In this document: piece by piece, positions 26,901 to 41,151 of the stretch | Layout of the letters: each line of letters begins with the position of its first letter | Position numbering within the stretch: position 1 is the stretch's first letter | Position numbers and translations under genes: made by a program | Source: Steromphala cineraria | Taxonomy: Eukaryota; Mollusca; Gastropoda; Trochida; Trochidae | DNA length: 64,000 nt | Assembly: GCA_916613615.1 (NCBI GenBank) | Contig: OU744725.1 | Span: 64,798,575-64,862,574 of the forward strand | Reading direction: 5' to 3' | Notes under the pieces: generated by a model | The model's database searches: none | What the model was told of the DNA's origin: nothing | The model's input: the letters and a program-made list of their open reading frames with translations, nothing else

Positions 26901-29900
26901 AAGTCATCAAAGTCACCAAAAGTAGGGTTGTGATATATCAAAATGTAGCTGAGATCATTTCGAACGACATAAGTTGGTCCAAAAATTCCAAAAAAGCGAC
27001 GGTTTTCCCAATATTTGATGAAATCGCTTAATCAAGGGGCATAACTCTTACCCACTAAAATTTTCAAAGTTGCAAAAATAGGGTTGTGACCCATCTAATT
27101 GCTCCTGGGACCATCACGAAGAACTTTTATCCATTTCCGAAGACCAAAAAAGTGCCGGTTTTCGCTAATTTGGGCGTAATCGCACTTATTCAAGCCTCGT
27201 AACCCTCAACGCGCAAGAATTCCAAGTCATCAAAGTCACCAAAAGTAGGGTTGTGATATATCAAAATGTAGCTGAGATCATTTCGAACGACATAAGTTGG
27301 TCCAAAAATTCCAAAATAGCGACGGTTTTCCCAATATTTGATGAAATCGCTTAATCAAGGGGCATAACTCTTACCCACTAAAATTTTCAAAGTTGCAAAA
27401 ATAGGGTTGTGACCCATCTAATTGCTCCTGGGACCATCACGAAGAACTTTTATCCATTTCCGAATACCAAAAAAGTGCCGGTTTTCGCTAATTTGGGCGT
27501 AATCGCACTTATTCAAGCCTCGTAACCCTCAACGCGCAAGAATTCCAAGTCATCAAAGTCACCAAAAGTAGGGTTGTGATATATCAAAATGTAGCTGAGA
27601 TCATTTCGAACGACATAAGTTGGTCCAAAAATTCCAAAAAAGCGACGGTTTTCCCAATATTTGATGAAATCGCTTAATCAAGGGGCATAACTCTTACCCA
27701 CTAAAATTTTCAAAGTTGCAAAAATAGGGTTGTGACCCATCTAATTGCTCCTGGGACCATCACAAAGAACTTTTATCCATTTCCGAAGACCAAAAAAGTG
27801 CCGGTTTTCGCTAATTTGGGCGTAATCGCACTTATTCAAGCCTCGTAACCCTCAACGCGCAAGAATTCCAAGTCATCAAAGTCACCAAAAGTAGGGTTGT
27901 GATATATCAAAATGTAGCTGAGATCATTTCGAACGACATAAGTTGGTCCAAAAATTCAAAAAAAGCGACGGTTTTCCCAATATTTGATGAAATCGCTTAA
28001 TCAAGGGGCATAACTCTTACCCACTAAAATTTTCAAAGTTGCAAAAATAGGGTTGTGACCCATCTAATTGCTCCTGGGACCATCACGAAGAACTTTTATC
28101 CATTTCCGAAGACCAAAAAAGTGCCGGTTTTCGCTAATTTGGGCGTAATCGCACTTATTCAAGCCTCGTAACCCTCAACGCGCAAGAATTCCAAGTCATC
28201 AAAGTCACCAAAAGTAGGGTTGTGATATATCAAAATGTAGCTGAGATCATTTCGAACGACATAAGTTGGTCCAAAAATTCCAAAAAAGCGACGGTTTTCT
28301 CAATATTTGATGAAATCGCTTAATCAAGGGGCATAACTCTTACCCACTAAAATTTTCAAAGTTGCAAAAATAGGGTTGTGACCCATCTAATTGCTCCTGG
28401 GACCATCACGAAGAACTTTCATCCATTTCCGAAGACCAAAAAAGTGCCGGTTTTTGCTAATTTGGGCGTAATCGCACTTATTCAAGCCTCGTAACCCTCA
28501 ACGCGCAAGAATTCCAAGTCATCAAAGTCACCAAAAGTAGGGTTGTGATATATCAAAATGTAGCTGAGATCATTTCGAACGACATAAGTTGGTCCAAAAA
28601 TTCCAAAAAAGCGACGGTTTTCCCAATAATTGATGAAATCGCTTAATCAAGGGGCATAACTCTTACCCACTAAAATTTTCAAAGTTGCAAAAATAGGGTT
28701 GTGACCCATCTAATTGCTCCTGGGACCATCACGAAGAACTTTTATCCATTTCCGAAGACCAAAAAAGTGCCGGTTTTCGCTAATTTGGGCGTAATCGCAC
28801 TTATTCAAGCCTCGTAACCCTCAACGCGCAAGAATTCCAAGTCATCAAAGTCACCAAAAGTAGGGTTGTGATATATCAAAATGTAGCTGAGATCATTTCG
28901 AACGACATAAGTTGGTCCAAAAATTACAAAAAAGCGACGGTTTTCCCAATATTTGATGAAATCGCTTAATCAAGGGGCATAACTCTTACCCACTAAAATT
29001 TTCAAAGTTGCAAAAATAGGGTTGTGACCCATCTAATTGCTCCTGGGACCATCACGAAGAACTTTTATCCATTTCCGAAGACCAAAAAAGTGCCGGTTTT
29101 CGCTAATTTGGGCGTAATCGCACTTATTCAAGCCTCGTAACCCTCAACGCGCAAGAATTCCAAGTCATCAAAGTCACCAAAAGTAGGGTTGTGATATATC
29201 AAAATGTAGCTGAGATCATTTCGAACGACATAAGTTGGTCCAAAAATTCCAAAAAAGCGACGGTTTTCCCAATATTTGATGAAATCGCTTAATCAAGGGG
29301 CATAACTCTTACCCTCTAAAATTTTCAAAGTTGCAAAAATAGGGTTGTGACCCATCTAATTGCTCCTGGGACCATCACGAAGAACTTTTATCCATTTCCG
29401 AAGACCAAAAAAGTGCCGGTTTTCGCTAATTTGGGCGTAATCGCACTTATTCAAGCCTCGTAACCCTCAACGCGCAAGAATTCCAAGTCATCAAAGTCAC
29501 CAAAAGTAGGGTTGTGATATATCAAAATGTAGCTGAGATCATTTCGAACGACATAAGTTGGTCCAAAAATTCCAAAAAAGCGACGGTTTTCCCAATATTT
29601 GATGAAATCGCTTAATCAAGGGGCATAACTCTTACCCACTAAAATTTTCAAAGTTGCAAAAATAGGGTTGTGACCCATCTAATTGCTCCTGGGACCATCA
29701 CGAAGAACTTTTATCCATTTCCGAAGACCAAAAAAGTGCCGGTTTTCGCTAATTTGGGCGTAATCGCACTTATTCAAGCCTCGTAACCCTCAACGCGCAA
29801 GAATTCCAAGTCATCAAAGTCACCAAAAGTAGGGTTGTGATATATCAAAATGTAGCTGAGATCATTTCGAACGACATAAGTTGGTCCAAAAATTCCAAAA

Positions 29901-31207
29901 AAGCGACGGTTTTCCCAATATTTGATGAAATCGCTTAATAAAGGGGCATAACTCTTACCCACTAAAATTTTCAAAGTTGCAAAAATAGGGTTGTGACCCA
30001 TCTAATTGCTCCTGGGACCATCACGAAGAACTTTTATCCATTTCCGAAGACCAAAAAAGTGCCGGTTTTCGCTAATTTGGGCGTAATCGCACTTATTCAA
30101 GCCTCGTAACCCTCAACGCGCAAGAATTCCAAGTCATCAAAGTCACCAAAAGTAGGGTTGTGATATATCAAAATGTAGCTGAGATCATTTCGAACGACAT
30201 AAGTTGGTCCAAAAATTCCAAATAAGCGACGGTTTTCCCAATATTTGATGAAATCGCTTAATCAAGGGGCATAACTCTTACCCACTAAAATTTTCAAAGT
30301 TGCAAAAATAGGGTTGTGACCCATCTAATTGCTCCTGGGACCATCACGAAGAACTTTTATCCATTTCCGAATACCAAAAAAGTGCCGGTTTTCGCTAATT
30401 TGGGCGTAATCGCACTTATTCAAGCCTCGTAACCCTCAACGCGCAAGAATTCCAAGTCATCAAAGTCACCAAAAGTAGGGTTGTGATATATCAAAATGTA
30501 GCTGAGATCATTTCGAACGACATAAGTTGGTCCAAAAATTCCAAAAAAGCGACGGTTTTCCCAATATTTGATGAAATCGCTTAATCAAGGGGCATAACTC
30601 TTACCCACTAAAATTTTCAAAGTTGCAAAAATAGGGTTGTGACCCATCTAATTGCTCCTGGGACCATCACGAAGAACTTTTATCCATTTCCGAAGACCAA
30701 AAAAGTGCCGGTTTTCGCTAATTTGGGCGTAATCGCACTTATTCAAGCCTCGTAACCCTCAACGCGCAAGAATTCCAAGTCATCAAAGTCACCAAAAGTA
30801 GGGTTGTGATATATCAAAATGTAGCTGAGATCATTTCGAACGACATAAGTTGGTCCAAAAATTCCAAAAAAGCGACGGTTTTCCCAATATTTGATGAAAT
30901 CGCTTAATCAAGGGGCATAACTCTTACCCACTAAAATTTTCAAAGTTGCAAAAATAGGGTTGTGACCCATCTAATTGCTCCTGGGACCATCACGAAGAAC
31001 TTTTATCCATTTCCGAAGACCAAAAAAGTGCCGGTTTTCGCTAATTTGGGCGTAATCGCACTTATTCAAGCCTCGTAACCCTCAACGCGCAAGAATTCCA
31101 AGTCATCAAAGTCACCAAAAGTAGGGTTGTGATATATCAAAATGTAGCTGAGATCATTTCGAACGACATAAGTTGGTCCAAAAATTCCAAAAAAGCGACG
31201 GTTTTCT
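23984..31207 (+). repeat. 9-unit higher-order repeat (2907 bp) in array 1
   Basis: At least five rare variants recur at one constant spacing. gcgctagaa is at 23984 and 26892. ccaaaatagcg is at 24409 and 27317. ccgaatacc is at 24557, 27465 and 30372. gttttctcaa is at 25392, 28300 and 31207. ggtttttgct is at 25547 and 28455. The first interval is 2908 and the second 2907; the extra base is explained by a one-T insertion near 25711. So roughly 2.5 copies of a 9 x 323 = 2907-bp block are visible. Later copies lack some markers, showing decay or partial replacement. The block ends cannot be placed to better than a few hundred bases. Confidence 0.9.
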
Positions 31208-34200
31208 CAATATTTGATGAAATCGCTTAATCAAGGGGCATAACTCTTACCCACTAAAATTTTCAAAGTTGCAAAAATAGGGTTGTGACCCATCTAATTG
31301 CTCCTGGGACCATCACGAAGAACTTTTATCCATTTCCGAAGACCAAAAAAGTGCCGGTTTTCGCTAATTTGGGCGTAATCGCACTTATTCAAGCCTCGTA
31401 ACCCTCAACGCGCAAGAATTCCAAGTCATCAAAGTCACCAAAAGTAGGGTTGTGATATATCAAAATGTAGCTGAGATCATTTCGAACGACATAAGTTGGT
31501 CCAAAAATTCCAAAAAAGCGACGGTTTTCCCAATATTTGATGAAATCGCTTAATCAAGGGGCATAACTCTTACCCACTAAAATTTTCAAAGTTGCAAAAA
31601 TAGGGTTGTGACCCATCTAATTGCTCCTGGGACCATCACGAAGAACTTTTATCCATTTCCGAAGACCAAAAAAGTGCCGGTTTTCGCTAATGTGGGCGTA
31701 ATCGCACTTATTCAAGCCTCGTAACCCTCAACGCGCAAGAATTCCAAGTCATCAAAGTCACCAAAAGTAGGGTTGTGATATATCAAAATGTAGCTGAGAT
31801 CATTTCGAACGACATAAGTTGGTCCAAAAATTCCAAAAAAGCGACGGTTTTCCCAATATTTGATGAAATCGCTTAATCAAGGGGCATAACTCTTACCCAC
31901 TAAAATTTTCAAAGTTGCAAAAATAGGGTTGTGACCCATCTAATTGCTCCTGGGACCATCACGAAGAACTTTTATCCATTTCCGAAGACCAAAAAAGTGC
32001 CGGTTTTCGCTAATTTGGGCGTAATCGCACTTATTCAAGCCTCGTAACCCTCAACGCGCAAGAATTCCAAGTCATTAAAGTCACCAAAAGTAGGGTTGTG
32101 ATATATCAAAATGTAGCTGAGATCATTTCGAACGACATAAGTTGGTCCAAAAATTCCAAAAAAGCGACGGTTTTCCCAATATTTGATGAAATCGCTTAAT
32201 CAAGGGGCATAACTCTTACCCACTAAAATTTTCAAAGTTGCAAAAATAGGGTTGTGACCCATCTAATTGCTCCTGGGACCATCACGAAGAACTTTTATCC
32301 ATTTCCGAAGACCAAAAAAGTGCCGGTTTTCGCTAATTTGGGCGTAATCGCACTTATTCAAGCCTCGTAACCCTCAACGCGCAAGAATTCCAAGTCATCA
32401 AAGTCACCAAAAGTAGGGTTGTGATATATCAAAATGTAGCTGAGATCATTTCGAACGACATAAGTTGGTCCAAAAATTCCAAAAAAGCGACGGTTTTCCC
32501 AATATTTGATGAAATCGCTTAATCAAGGGGCATAACTCTTACCCACTAAAATTTTCAAAGTTGCAAAAATAGGGTTGTGACCCATCTAATTGCTCCTGGG
32601 ACCATCACGAAGAACTTTTATCCATTTCCGAAGACCAAAAAAGTGCCGGTTTTCGCTAATTTGGGCGTAATCGCACTTATTCAAGCCTCGTAACCCTCAA
32701 CGCGCAAGAATTCCAAGTCATCAAAGTCACCAAAAGTAGGGTTGTGATATATCAAAATGTAGCTGAGATCATTTCGAACGACATAAGTTGGTCCAAAAAT
32801 TCCAAAAAAGCGACGGTTTTCCCAATATTTGATGAAATCGCTTAATAAAGGGGCATGACTCTTACCCACTAAAATTTTCAAAGTTGCAAAAATAGGGTTG
32901 TGACCCATCTAATTGCTCCTGGGACCATCACGAAGAACTTTTATCCATTTCCGAAGACCAAAAAAGTGCCGGTTTTCGCTAATTTGGGCGTAATCGCACT
33001 TATTCAAGCCTCGTAACCCTCAACGCGCAAGAATTCCAAGTCATCAAAGTCACCAAAAGTAGGGTTGTGATATATCAAAATGTAGCTGAGATCATTTCGA
33101 ACGACATAAGTTGGTCCAAAAATTCCAAAAAAGCGACGGTTTTCCCAATATTTGATGAAATCGCTTAATCAAGGGGCATAACTCTTACCCACTAAAATTT
33201 TCAAAGTTGCAAAAATAGGGTTGTGACCCATCTAATTGCTCCTGGGACCATCACGAAGAACTTTTATCCATTTCCGAAGACCAAAAAAGTGCCGGTTTTC
33301 GCTAATTTGGGCGTAATCGCACTTATTCAAGCCTCGTAACCCTCAACGCGCAAGAATTCCAAGTCATCAAAGTCACCAAAAGTAGGGTTGTGATATATCA
33401 AAATGTAGCTGAGATCATTTCGAACGACATAAGTTGGTCCAAAAATTCCAAAAAAGCGACGGTTTTCCCAATATTTGATGAAATCGCTTAATCAAGGGGC
33501 ATAACTCTTACCCACTAAAATTTTCAAAGTTGCAAAAATAGGGTTGTGACCCATCTAATTGCTCCTGGGACCATCACGAAGAACTTTTATCCATTTCCGA
33601 AGACCAAAAAAGTGCCGGTTTTCGCTAATTTGGGCGTAATCGCACTTATTCAAGCCTCGTAATCCTCAACGCGCAAGAATTCCAAGTCATCAAAGTCACC
33701 AAAAGTAGGGTTGTGATATATCAAAATGTAGCTGAGATCATTTCGAACGACATAAGTTGGTCCAAAAATTCCAAAAAAGCGACGGTCTTCCCAATATTTG
33801 ATGAAATCGCTTAATCAAGGGGCATAACTCTTACCCACTAAAATTTTCAAAGTTGCAAAAATAAGGTTTTGACCCATCTAATTGCTCCTGGGACCATCAC
33901 GAAGAACTTTTATCCATTTCCGAAGACCAAAAAAGTGCCGGTTTTCGCTAATTTGGGCGTAATCGCACTTATTCAAGCCTCGTAACCCTCAACGCGCAAT
34001 AATTCCAAGTCATCAAAGTCACCAAAAGTAGGGTTGTGATATATCAAAATGTAGCTGAGATCATTTCGAACGACATAAGTTGGTCCAAAAATTCCAAAAA
34101 AGCGACGGTTTTCCCAATATTTGATGAAATCGCTTAATCAAGGGGCATAACTCTTACCCACTAAAATTTTCAAAGTTGCAAAAATAGGGTTGTGACCCAT

Positions 34201-37200
34201 CTAATTGCTCCTGGGACCATCACGAAGAACTTTTATCCATTTCTGAAGACCAAAAAAGTGCCGGTTTTCGCCAATTTGGGCGTAATCGCACTTATTCAAG
34301 CCTCGTAACCCTCAACGCGCAAGAATTCCAAGTCATCAAAGTCACCAAAAGTAGGGTTGTGATATATCAAAATGTAGCTGAGATCATTTCGAACGACATA
34401 AGTTGGTCCAAAAATTCCAAAAAAGCGACGGTTTTCCCAATATTTGATGAAATCGCTTAATCAAGGGGCATAACTCTTACCCACTAAAATTTTCAAAGTT
34501 GCAAAAATAGGGTTGTGACCCATCTAATTGCTCCTGGGACTATCACGAAGAACTTTTATCCATTTCCGAAGACCAAAAAAGTGCCGGTTTTCGCTAATTT
34601 GGGCGTAATCGCACTTATTCAAGCCTCGTAACCCTCAACGCGCAAGAATTCCAAGTCATCAAAGTCACCAAAAGTAGGGTTGTGATATATCAAAATGTAG
34701 CTGAGATCATTTCGAACGACATAAGTTGGTCCAAAAATTCCAAAAAAGCGACAGTTTTCCCAATATTTGATGAAATCGCTTAATCAAGGGGCATAACTCT
34801 TACCCACTAAAATTTTCAAAGTTGCAAAAATAGGGTTGTGACTCATCTAATTGCTCCTGGGACCATCACGAAGAACTTTTATCCATTTCCGAAGACCAAA
34901 AAAGTGCCGGTTTTCGCTAATTTGGGCGTAATCGCACTTATTCAAGCCTCGTAACCCTCAACGCGCAAGAATTCCAAGTCATCAAAGTCACCAAAAGTAG
35001 GGTTGTGATATATCAAAATGTAGCTGAGATCATTTCGAACGACATAAGTTGGTCCAAAAATTCCAAAAAAGCGACGGTTTTCCCAATATTTGATGAAATC
35101 GCTTAATCAAGGGGCATAACTCTTACCCACTAAAATTTTCAAAGTTGCAAAAATAGGGTTGTGACCCATCTAATTGCTCCTGGGACCATCACGAAGAACT
35201 TTTATCCATTTCCGAAGACCAAAAAAGTGCCGGTTTTCGCTAATTTGGGCGTAATCGCACTTATTCAAGCCTCGTAACCCTCAACGCGCAAGAATTCCAA
35301 GTCATCAAAGTCACCAAAAGTAGGGTTGTGATATATCAAAATGTAGCTGAGATCATTTCGAACGACATAAGTTGGTCCAAAAATTCCAAAAAAGCGACGG
35401 TTTTCCCAATATTTGATGAAATCGCTTAATCAAGGGGCATAACTCTTACCCACTAAAATTTTCAAAGTTGCAAAAATAGGGTTGTGACCCATCTAATTGC
35501 TCCTGGGACCATCACGAAGAACTTTTATCCATTTCTGAAGACCAAAAAAGTGCCGGTTTTCGCCAATTTGGGCGTAATCGCACTTATTCAAGCCTCGTAA
35601 CCCTCAACGCGCAAGAATTCCAAGTCATCAAAGTCACCAAAAGTAGGGTTGTGATATATCAAAATGTAGCTGAGATCATTTCGAACGACATAAGTTGGTC
35701 CAAAAATTCCAAAAAAGCGACGGTTTTCCCAATATTTGATGAAATCGCTTAATCAAGGGGCATAACTCTTACCCACTAAAATTTTCAAAGTTGCAAAAAT
35801 AGGGTTGTGACCCATCTAATTGCTCCTGGGACCATCACGAAGAACTTTTATCCATTTCCGAAGACCAAAAAAGTGCCGGTTTTCGCTAATTTGGGCGTAA
35901 TCGCACTTATTCAAGCCTCGTAACCCTCAACGCGCAAGAATTCCAAGTCATCAAAGTCACCAAAAGTAGGGTTGTGATATATCAAAATGTAGCTGAGATC
36001 ATTTCGAACGACATAAGTTGGTCCAAAAATTCCAAAAAAGCGACGGTTTTCCCAATATTTGATGAAATCGCTTAATCAAGGGGCATAACTCTTACCCACT
36101 AAAATTTTCAAAGTTGCAAAAATAGGGTTGTGACCCATCTAATTGCTCCTGGGACCATCACGAAGAACTTTTATCCATTTCCGAAGACCAAAAAAGTGCC
36201 GGTTTTCGCTAATTTGGGCGTAATCGCACTTATTCAAGCCTCGTAACCCTCAACGCGCAAGAATTCCAAGTCATCAAAGTCACCAAAAGTAGGGTTGTGA
36301 TATATCAAAATGTAGCTGAGATCATTTCGAACGACATAAGTTGGTCCAAAAATTCCAAAAAAGCGACGGTTTTCCCAATATTTGATGAAATCGCTTAATA
36401 AAGGGGCATAACTCTTACCCACTAAAATTTTCAAAGTTGCAAAAATAGGGTTGTGACCCATCTAATTGCTCCTGGGACCATCACGAAGAACTTTTATCCA
36501 TTTCCGAAGACCAAAAAAGTGCCGGTTTTCGCTAATTTGGGCGTAATCGCACTTATTCAAGCCTCGTAACCCTCAACGCGCAAGAATTCCAAGTCATCAA
36601 AGTCACCAAAAGTAGGGTTGTGATATATCAAAATGTAGCTGAGATCATTTCGAACGACATAAGTTGGTCCAAAAATTCCAAAAAAGCGACGGTTTTCCCA
36701 ATATTTGATGAAATCGCTTAATCAAGGGGCATAACTCTTACCCACTAAAATTTTCAAAGTTGCAAAAATAGGGTTGTGACCCATCTAATTGCTCCTGGGA
36801 CCATCACGAAGAACTTTTATCCATTTCCGAAGACCAAAAAAGTGCCGGTTTTCGCTAATTTGGGCGTAATCGCACTTATTCAAGCTTCGTAACCCTCAAC
36901 GCGCAAGAATTCCAAGTCATCAAAGTCACCAAAAGTAGGGTTGTGATATATCAAAATGTAGCTGAGATCATTTCGAACGACATAAGTTGGTCCAAAAATT
37001 CCAAAAAAGCGACGGTTTTCCCAATATTTGATGAAATCGCTTAATCAAGGGGCATAACTCTTACCCACTAAAATTTTCAAAGTTGCAAAAATAGGGTTGT
37101 GACCCATCTAATTGCTCCTGGGACCATCACGAAGAACTTTTATCCATTTCCGAAGACCAAAAAAGTGCCGGTTTTCGCTAATTTGGGCGTAATCGCACTT

Positions 37201-39307
37201 ATTCAAGCCTCGTAACCCTCAACGCGCAAGAATTCCAAGTCATCAAAGTCACCAAAAGTAGGGTTGTGATATATCAAAATGTAGCTGAGATCATTTCGAA
37301 CGACATAAGTTGGTCCAAAAATTCCAAAAAAGCGACGGTTTTCCCAATATTTGATGAAATCGCTTAATCAAGGGGCATAACTCTTACCCACTAAAATTTT
37401 CAAAGTTGCAAAAATAGGGTTGTGACCCATCTAATTGCTCCTGGGACCATCACGAAGAACTTTTATCCATTTCCGAAGACCAAAAAAGTGCCGGTTTTCG
37501 CTAATTTGGGCGTAATCGCACTTATTCAAGCCTCGTAACCCTCAACGCGCAAGAATTCCAAGTCATCAAAGTCACCAAAAGTAGGGTTGTGATATATCAA
37601 AATGTAGCTGAGATCATTTCGAACGACATAAGTTGGTCCAAAAATTCAAAAAAAGCGACGGTTTTCCCAATATTTGATGAAATCGCTTAATCAAGGGGCA
37701 TAACTCTTACCCACTAAAATTTTCAAAGTTGCAAAAATAGGGTTGTGACCCATCTAATTGCTCCTGGGACCATCACGAAGAACTTTTATCCATTTCCGAA
37801 GACCAAAAAAGTGCCGGTTTTCGCTAATTTGGGCGTAATCGCACTTATTCAAGCCTCGTAACCCTCAACGCGCAAGAATTCCAAGTCATCAAAGTCACCA
37901 AAAGTAGGGTTGTGATATATCAAAATGTAGCTGAGATCATTTCGAACGACATAAGTTGGTCCAAAAATTCCAAAAAAGCGACGGTTTTCCCAATATTTGA
38001 TGAAATCGCTTAATCAAGGGGCATAACTCTTACCCACTAAAATTTTCAAAGTTGCAAAAATAGGGTTGTGACCCATCTAATTGCTCCTGGGACCATCACG
38101 AAGAACTTTTATCCATTTCCGAAGACCAAAAAAGTGCCGGTTTTCGCTAATTTGGGCGTAATCGCACTTATTCAAGCCTCGTAACCCTCAACGCGCAAGA
38201 ATTCCAAGTCATCAAAGTCACCAAAAGTAGGGTTGTGATATATCAAAATGTAGCTGAGATCATTTCGAACGACATAAGTTGGTCCAAAAATTCCAAAAAA
38301 GCGACGGTTTTCCCAATATTTGATGAAATCGCTTAATCAAGGGGCATAACTCTTACCCACTAAAATTTTCAAAGTTGCAAAAATAGGGTTGTGACCCATC
38401 TAATTGCTCCTGGGACCATCACGAAGAACTTTTATCCATTTCCGAAGACCAAAAAAGTGCCGGTTTTCGCTAATGTGGGCGTAATCGCACTTATTCAAGC
38501 CTCGTAACCCTCAACGCGCAAGAATTCCAAGTCATCAAAGTCACCAAAAGTAGGGTTGTGATATATCAAAATGTAGCTGAGATCATTTCGAACGACATAA
38601 GTTGGTCCAAAAATTCCAAAAAAGCGACGGTTTTCCCAATATTTGATGAAATCGCTTAATCAAGGGGCATAACTCTTACCCACTAAAATTTTCAAAGTTG
38701 CAAAAATAGGGTTGTGACCCATCTAATTGCTCCTGGGACCATCACGAAGAACTTTTATCCATTTCCGAAGACCAAAAAAGTGCCGGTTTTCGCTAATTTG
38801 GGCGTAATCGCACTTATTCAAGCCTCGTAACCCTCAACGCGCAAGAATTCCAAGTCATCAAAGTCACCAAAAGTAGGGTTGTGATATATCAAAATGTAGC
38901 TGAGATCATTTCGAACGACATAAGTTGGTCCAAAAATTCCAAAAAAGCGACGGTTTTCCCAATATTTGATGAAATCGCTTAATCAAGGGGCATAACTCTT
39001 ACCCACTAAAATTTTCAAAGTTGCAAAAATAGGGTTGTGACCCATCTAATTGCTCCTGGGACCATCACGAAGAACTTTTATCCATTTCCGAAGACCAAAA
39101 AAGTGCCGGTTTTCGCTAATTTGGGCGTAATCGCACTTATTCAAGCCTCGTAACCCTCAACGCGCAAGAATTCCAAGTCATCAAAGTCACCAAAAGTAGG
39201 GTTGTGATATATCAAAATGTAGCTGAGATCATTTCAAACGACATAAGTTGGTCCAAAAATTCCAAAAAAGCGACGGTTTTCCCAATATTTGATGAAATCG
39301 CTTAATA
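29940..39307 (+). repeat. 9 + 11 unit alternating higher-order spacing (20-unit superperiod)
   Basis: The variant cttaataaag, in place of cttaatcaag, occurs at 29940, 32847, 36400 and 39307. The intervals are 2907, 3553 and 2907 bases, that is 9, 11 and 9 units, giving a 6460-bp (20-unit) superperiod. Other markers partly fit this range: aatgtggg at 31692 and 38475 is 21 units apart, and attcaaaaaaag at 22144, 27958 and 37648 is 18 and 30 units apart. The same variant opens a short false reading frame on the - strand in the first three copies. Confidence 0.7.
34244..35563 (+). repeat. 4-unit duplication marker pair
   Basis: The linked variants ttctgaagac (for ttccgaagac) and ttcgccaat (for ttcgctaat), about 27 bases apart, occur at 34244 and again at 35536. 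The interval is 1292 bases, exactly four units. A single ttctgaagac without its partner is also seen at 23584. This indicates amplification of a tetramer of units, independent of the 9-unit pattern upstream. Confidence 0.7.
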
Positions 39308-41151
39308 AAGGGGCATAACTCTTACCCACTAAAATTTTCAAAGTTGCAAAAATAGGGTTGTGACCCATCTAATTGCTCCTGGGACCATCACAAAGAACTT
39401 TTATCCATTTCCGAAGACCAAAAAAGTGCCGGTTTTCGCTAATTTGGGCGTAATCGCACTTATTCAAGCCTCGTAACCCTCAACGCGCAAGAATTCCAAG
39501 TCATCAAAGTCACCAAAAGTAGGGTTGTGATATATCAAAATGTAGCTGAGATCATTTCGAACGACATAAGTTGGTCCAAAAATTCCAAAAAAGCGACGGT
39601 TTTCCCAATATTTGATGAAATCGCTTAATCAAGGGGCATAACTCTTACCCACTAAAATTTTCAAAGTTGCAAAAATAGGGTTGTGACCCATCTAATTGCT
39701 CCTGGGACCATCACGAAGAACTTTTATCCATTTCCGAAGACCAAAAAAGTGCCGGTTTTCGCTAATTTGGGCGTAATCGCACTTATTCAAGCCTCGTAAC
39801 CCTCAACGCGCAAGAATTCCAAGTCATCAAAGTCACCAAAAGTAGGGTTGTGATATATCAAAATGTAGCTGAGATCATTTCGAACGACATAAGTTGGTCC
39901 AAAAATTCCAAAAAAGCGACGGTTTTCCCAATATTTGATGAAATCGCTTAATCAAGGGGCATAACTCTTACCCACTAAAATTTTCAAAGTTGCAAAAATA
40001 GGGTTGTGACCCATCTAATTGCTCCTGGGACCATCACGAAGAACTTTTATCCATTTCCGAAGACCAAAAAAGTGCCGGTTTTCGCTAATTTGGGCGTAAT
40101 CGCACTTATTCAAGCCTCGTAACCCTCAACGCGCAAGAATTCCAAGTCATCAAAGTCACCAAAAGTAGGGTTGTGATATATCAAAATGTAGCTGAGATCA
40201 TTTCGAACGACATAAGTTGGTCCAAAAATTCCAAAAAAGCGACGGTTTTCCCAATATTTGATGAAATCGCTTAATCAAGGGGCATAACTCTTACCCACTA
40301 AAATTTTCAAAGTTGCAAAAATAGGGTTGTGACCCATCTAATTGCTCCTGGGACCATCACGAAGAACTTTTATCCATTTCCGAAGACCAAAAAAGTGCCG
40401 GTTTTCGCTAATTTGGGCGTAATCGCACTTATTCAAGCCTCGTAACCCTCAACGCGCAAGAATTCCAAGTCATCAAAGTCACCAAAAGTAGGGTTGTGAT
40501 ATATCAAAATGTAGCTGAGATCATTTCGAACGACATTAGTTGGTCCAAAAATTCCAAAAAAGCGACGGTTTTCCCAATATTTGATGAAATCGCTTAATCA
40601 AGGGGCATAACTCTTACCCACTAACATTTTCAAAGTTGCAAAAATAGGGTTGTGACCCATCTAATTGCTCCTGGGACCATCACGAAGAACTTTTATCCAT
40701 TTCCGAAGACCAAAAAAGTGCCGGTTTTCGCTAATTTGGGCGTAATCGCACTTATTCAAGCCTCGTAACCCTCAACGCGCAAGAATTCCAAGTCATCAAA
40801 GTCACCAAAAGTAGGGTTGTGATATATCAAAATGTAGCTGAGATCATTTCGAACGACATAAGTTGGTCCAAAAATTCCAAAAAAGCGACGGTTTTTTCAA
40901 TATTTGATGAAATCGCTTAATCAAGGGGCATAACTCTTACCCACTAAAATTTTCAAAGTTGCAAAAATAGGGTTGTGACCCATCTAATTGCTCCTGGGAC
41001 CATCACGAAGAACTTTTATCCATTTCCGAAGACCAAAAAAGTGCCGGTTTTCGCTAATTTGGGCGTAATCGCACTTATTCAAGCCTCGTAACCCTCAACG
41101 CGCAAGAATTCCAAGTCATCAAAGTCACCAAAAGTAGGGTTGTGATATATC

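Noticed and set aside
29774..36461. Three near-identical 75-codon reading frames on the - strand (29774-30001, 32681-32908, 36234-36461).
   Set aside because: Each is one satellite copy in which tcaagg became taaagg, turning an in-frame TGA into TTA. All other copies stop there. The fourth copy with the same change (39307) is stopped by a second change at 39236 (cgaacg to caaacg, giving TGA). They have no start context, conserved family or coding constraint.
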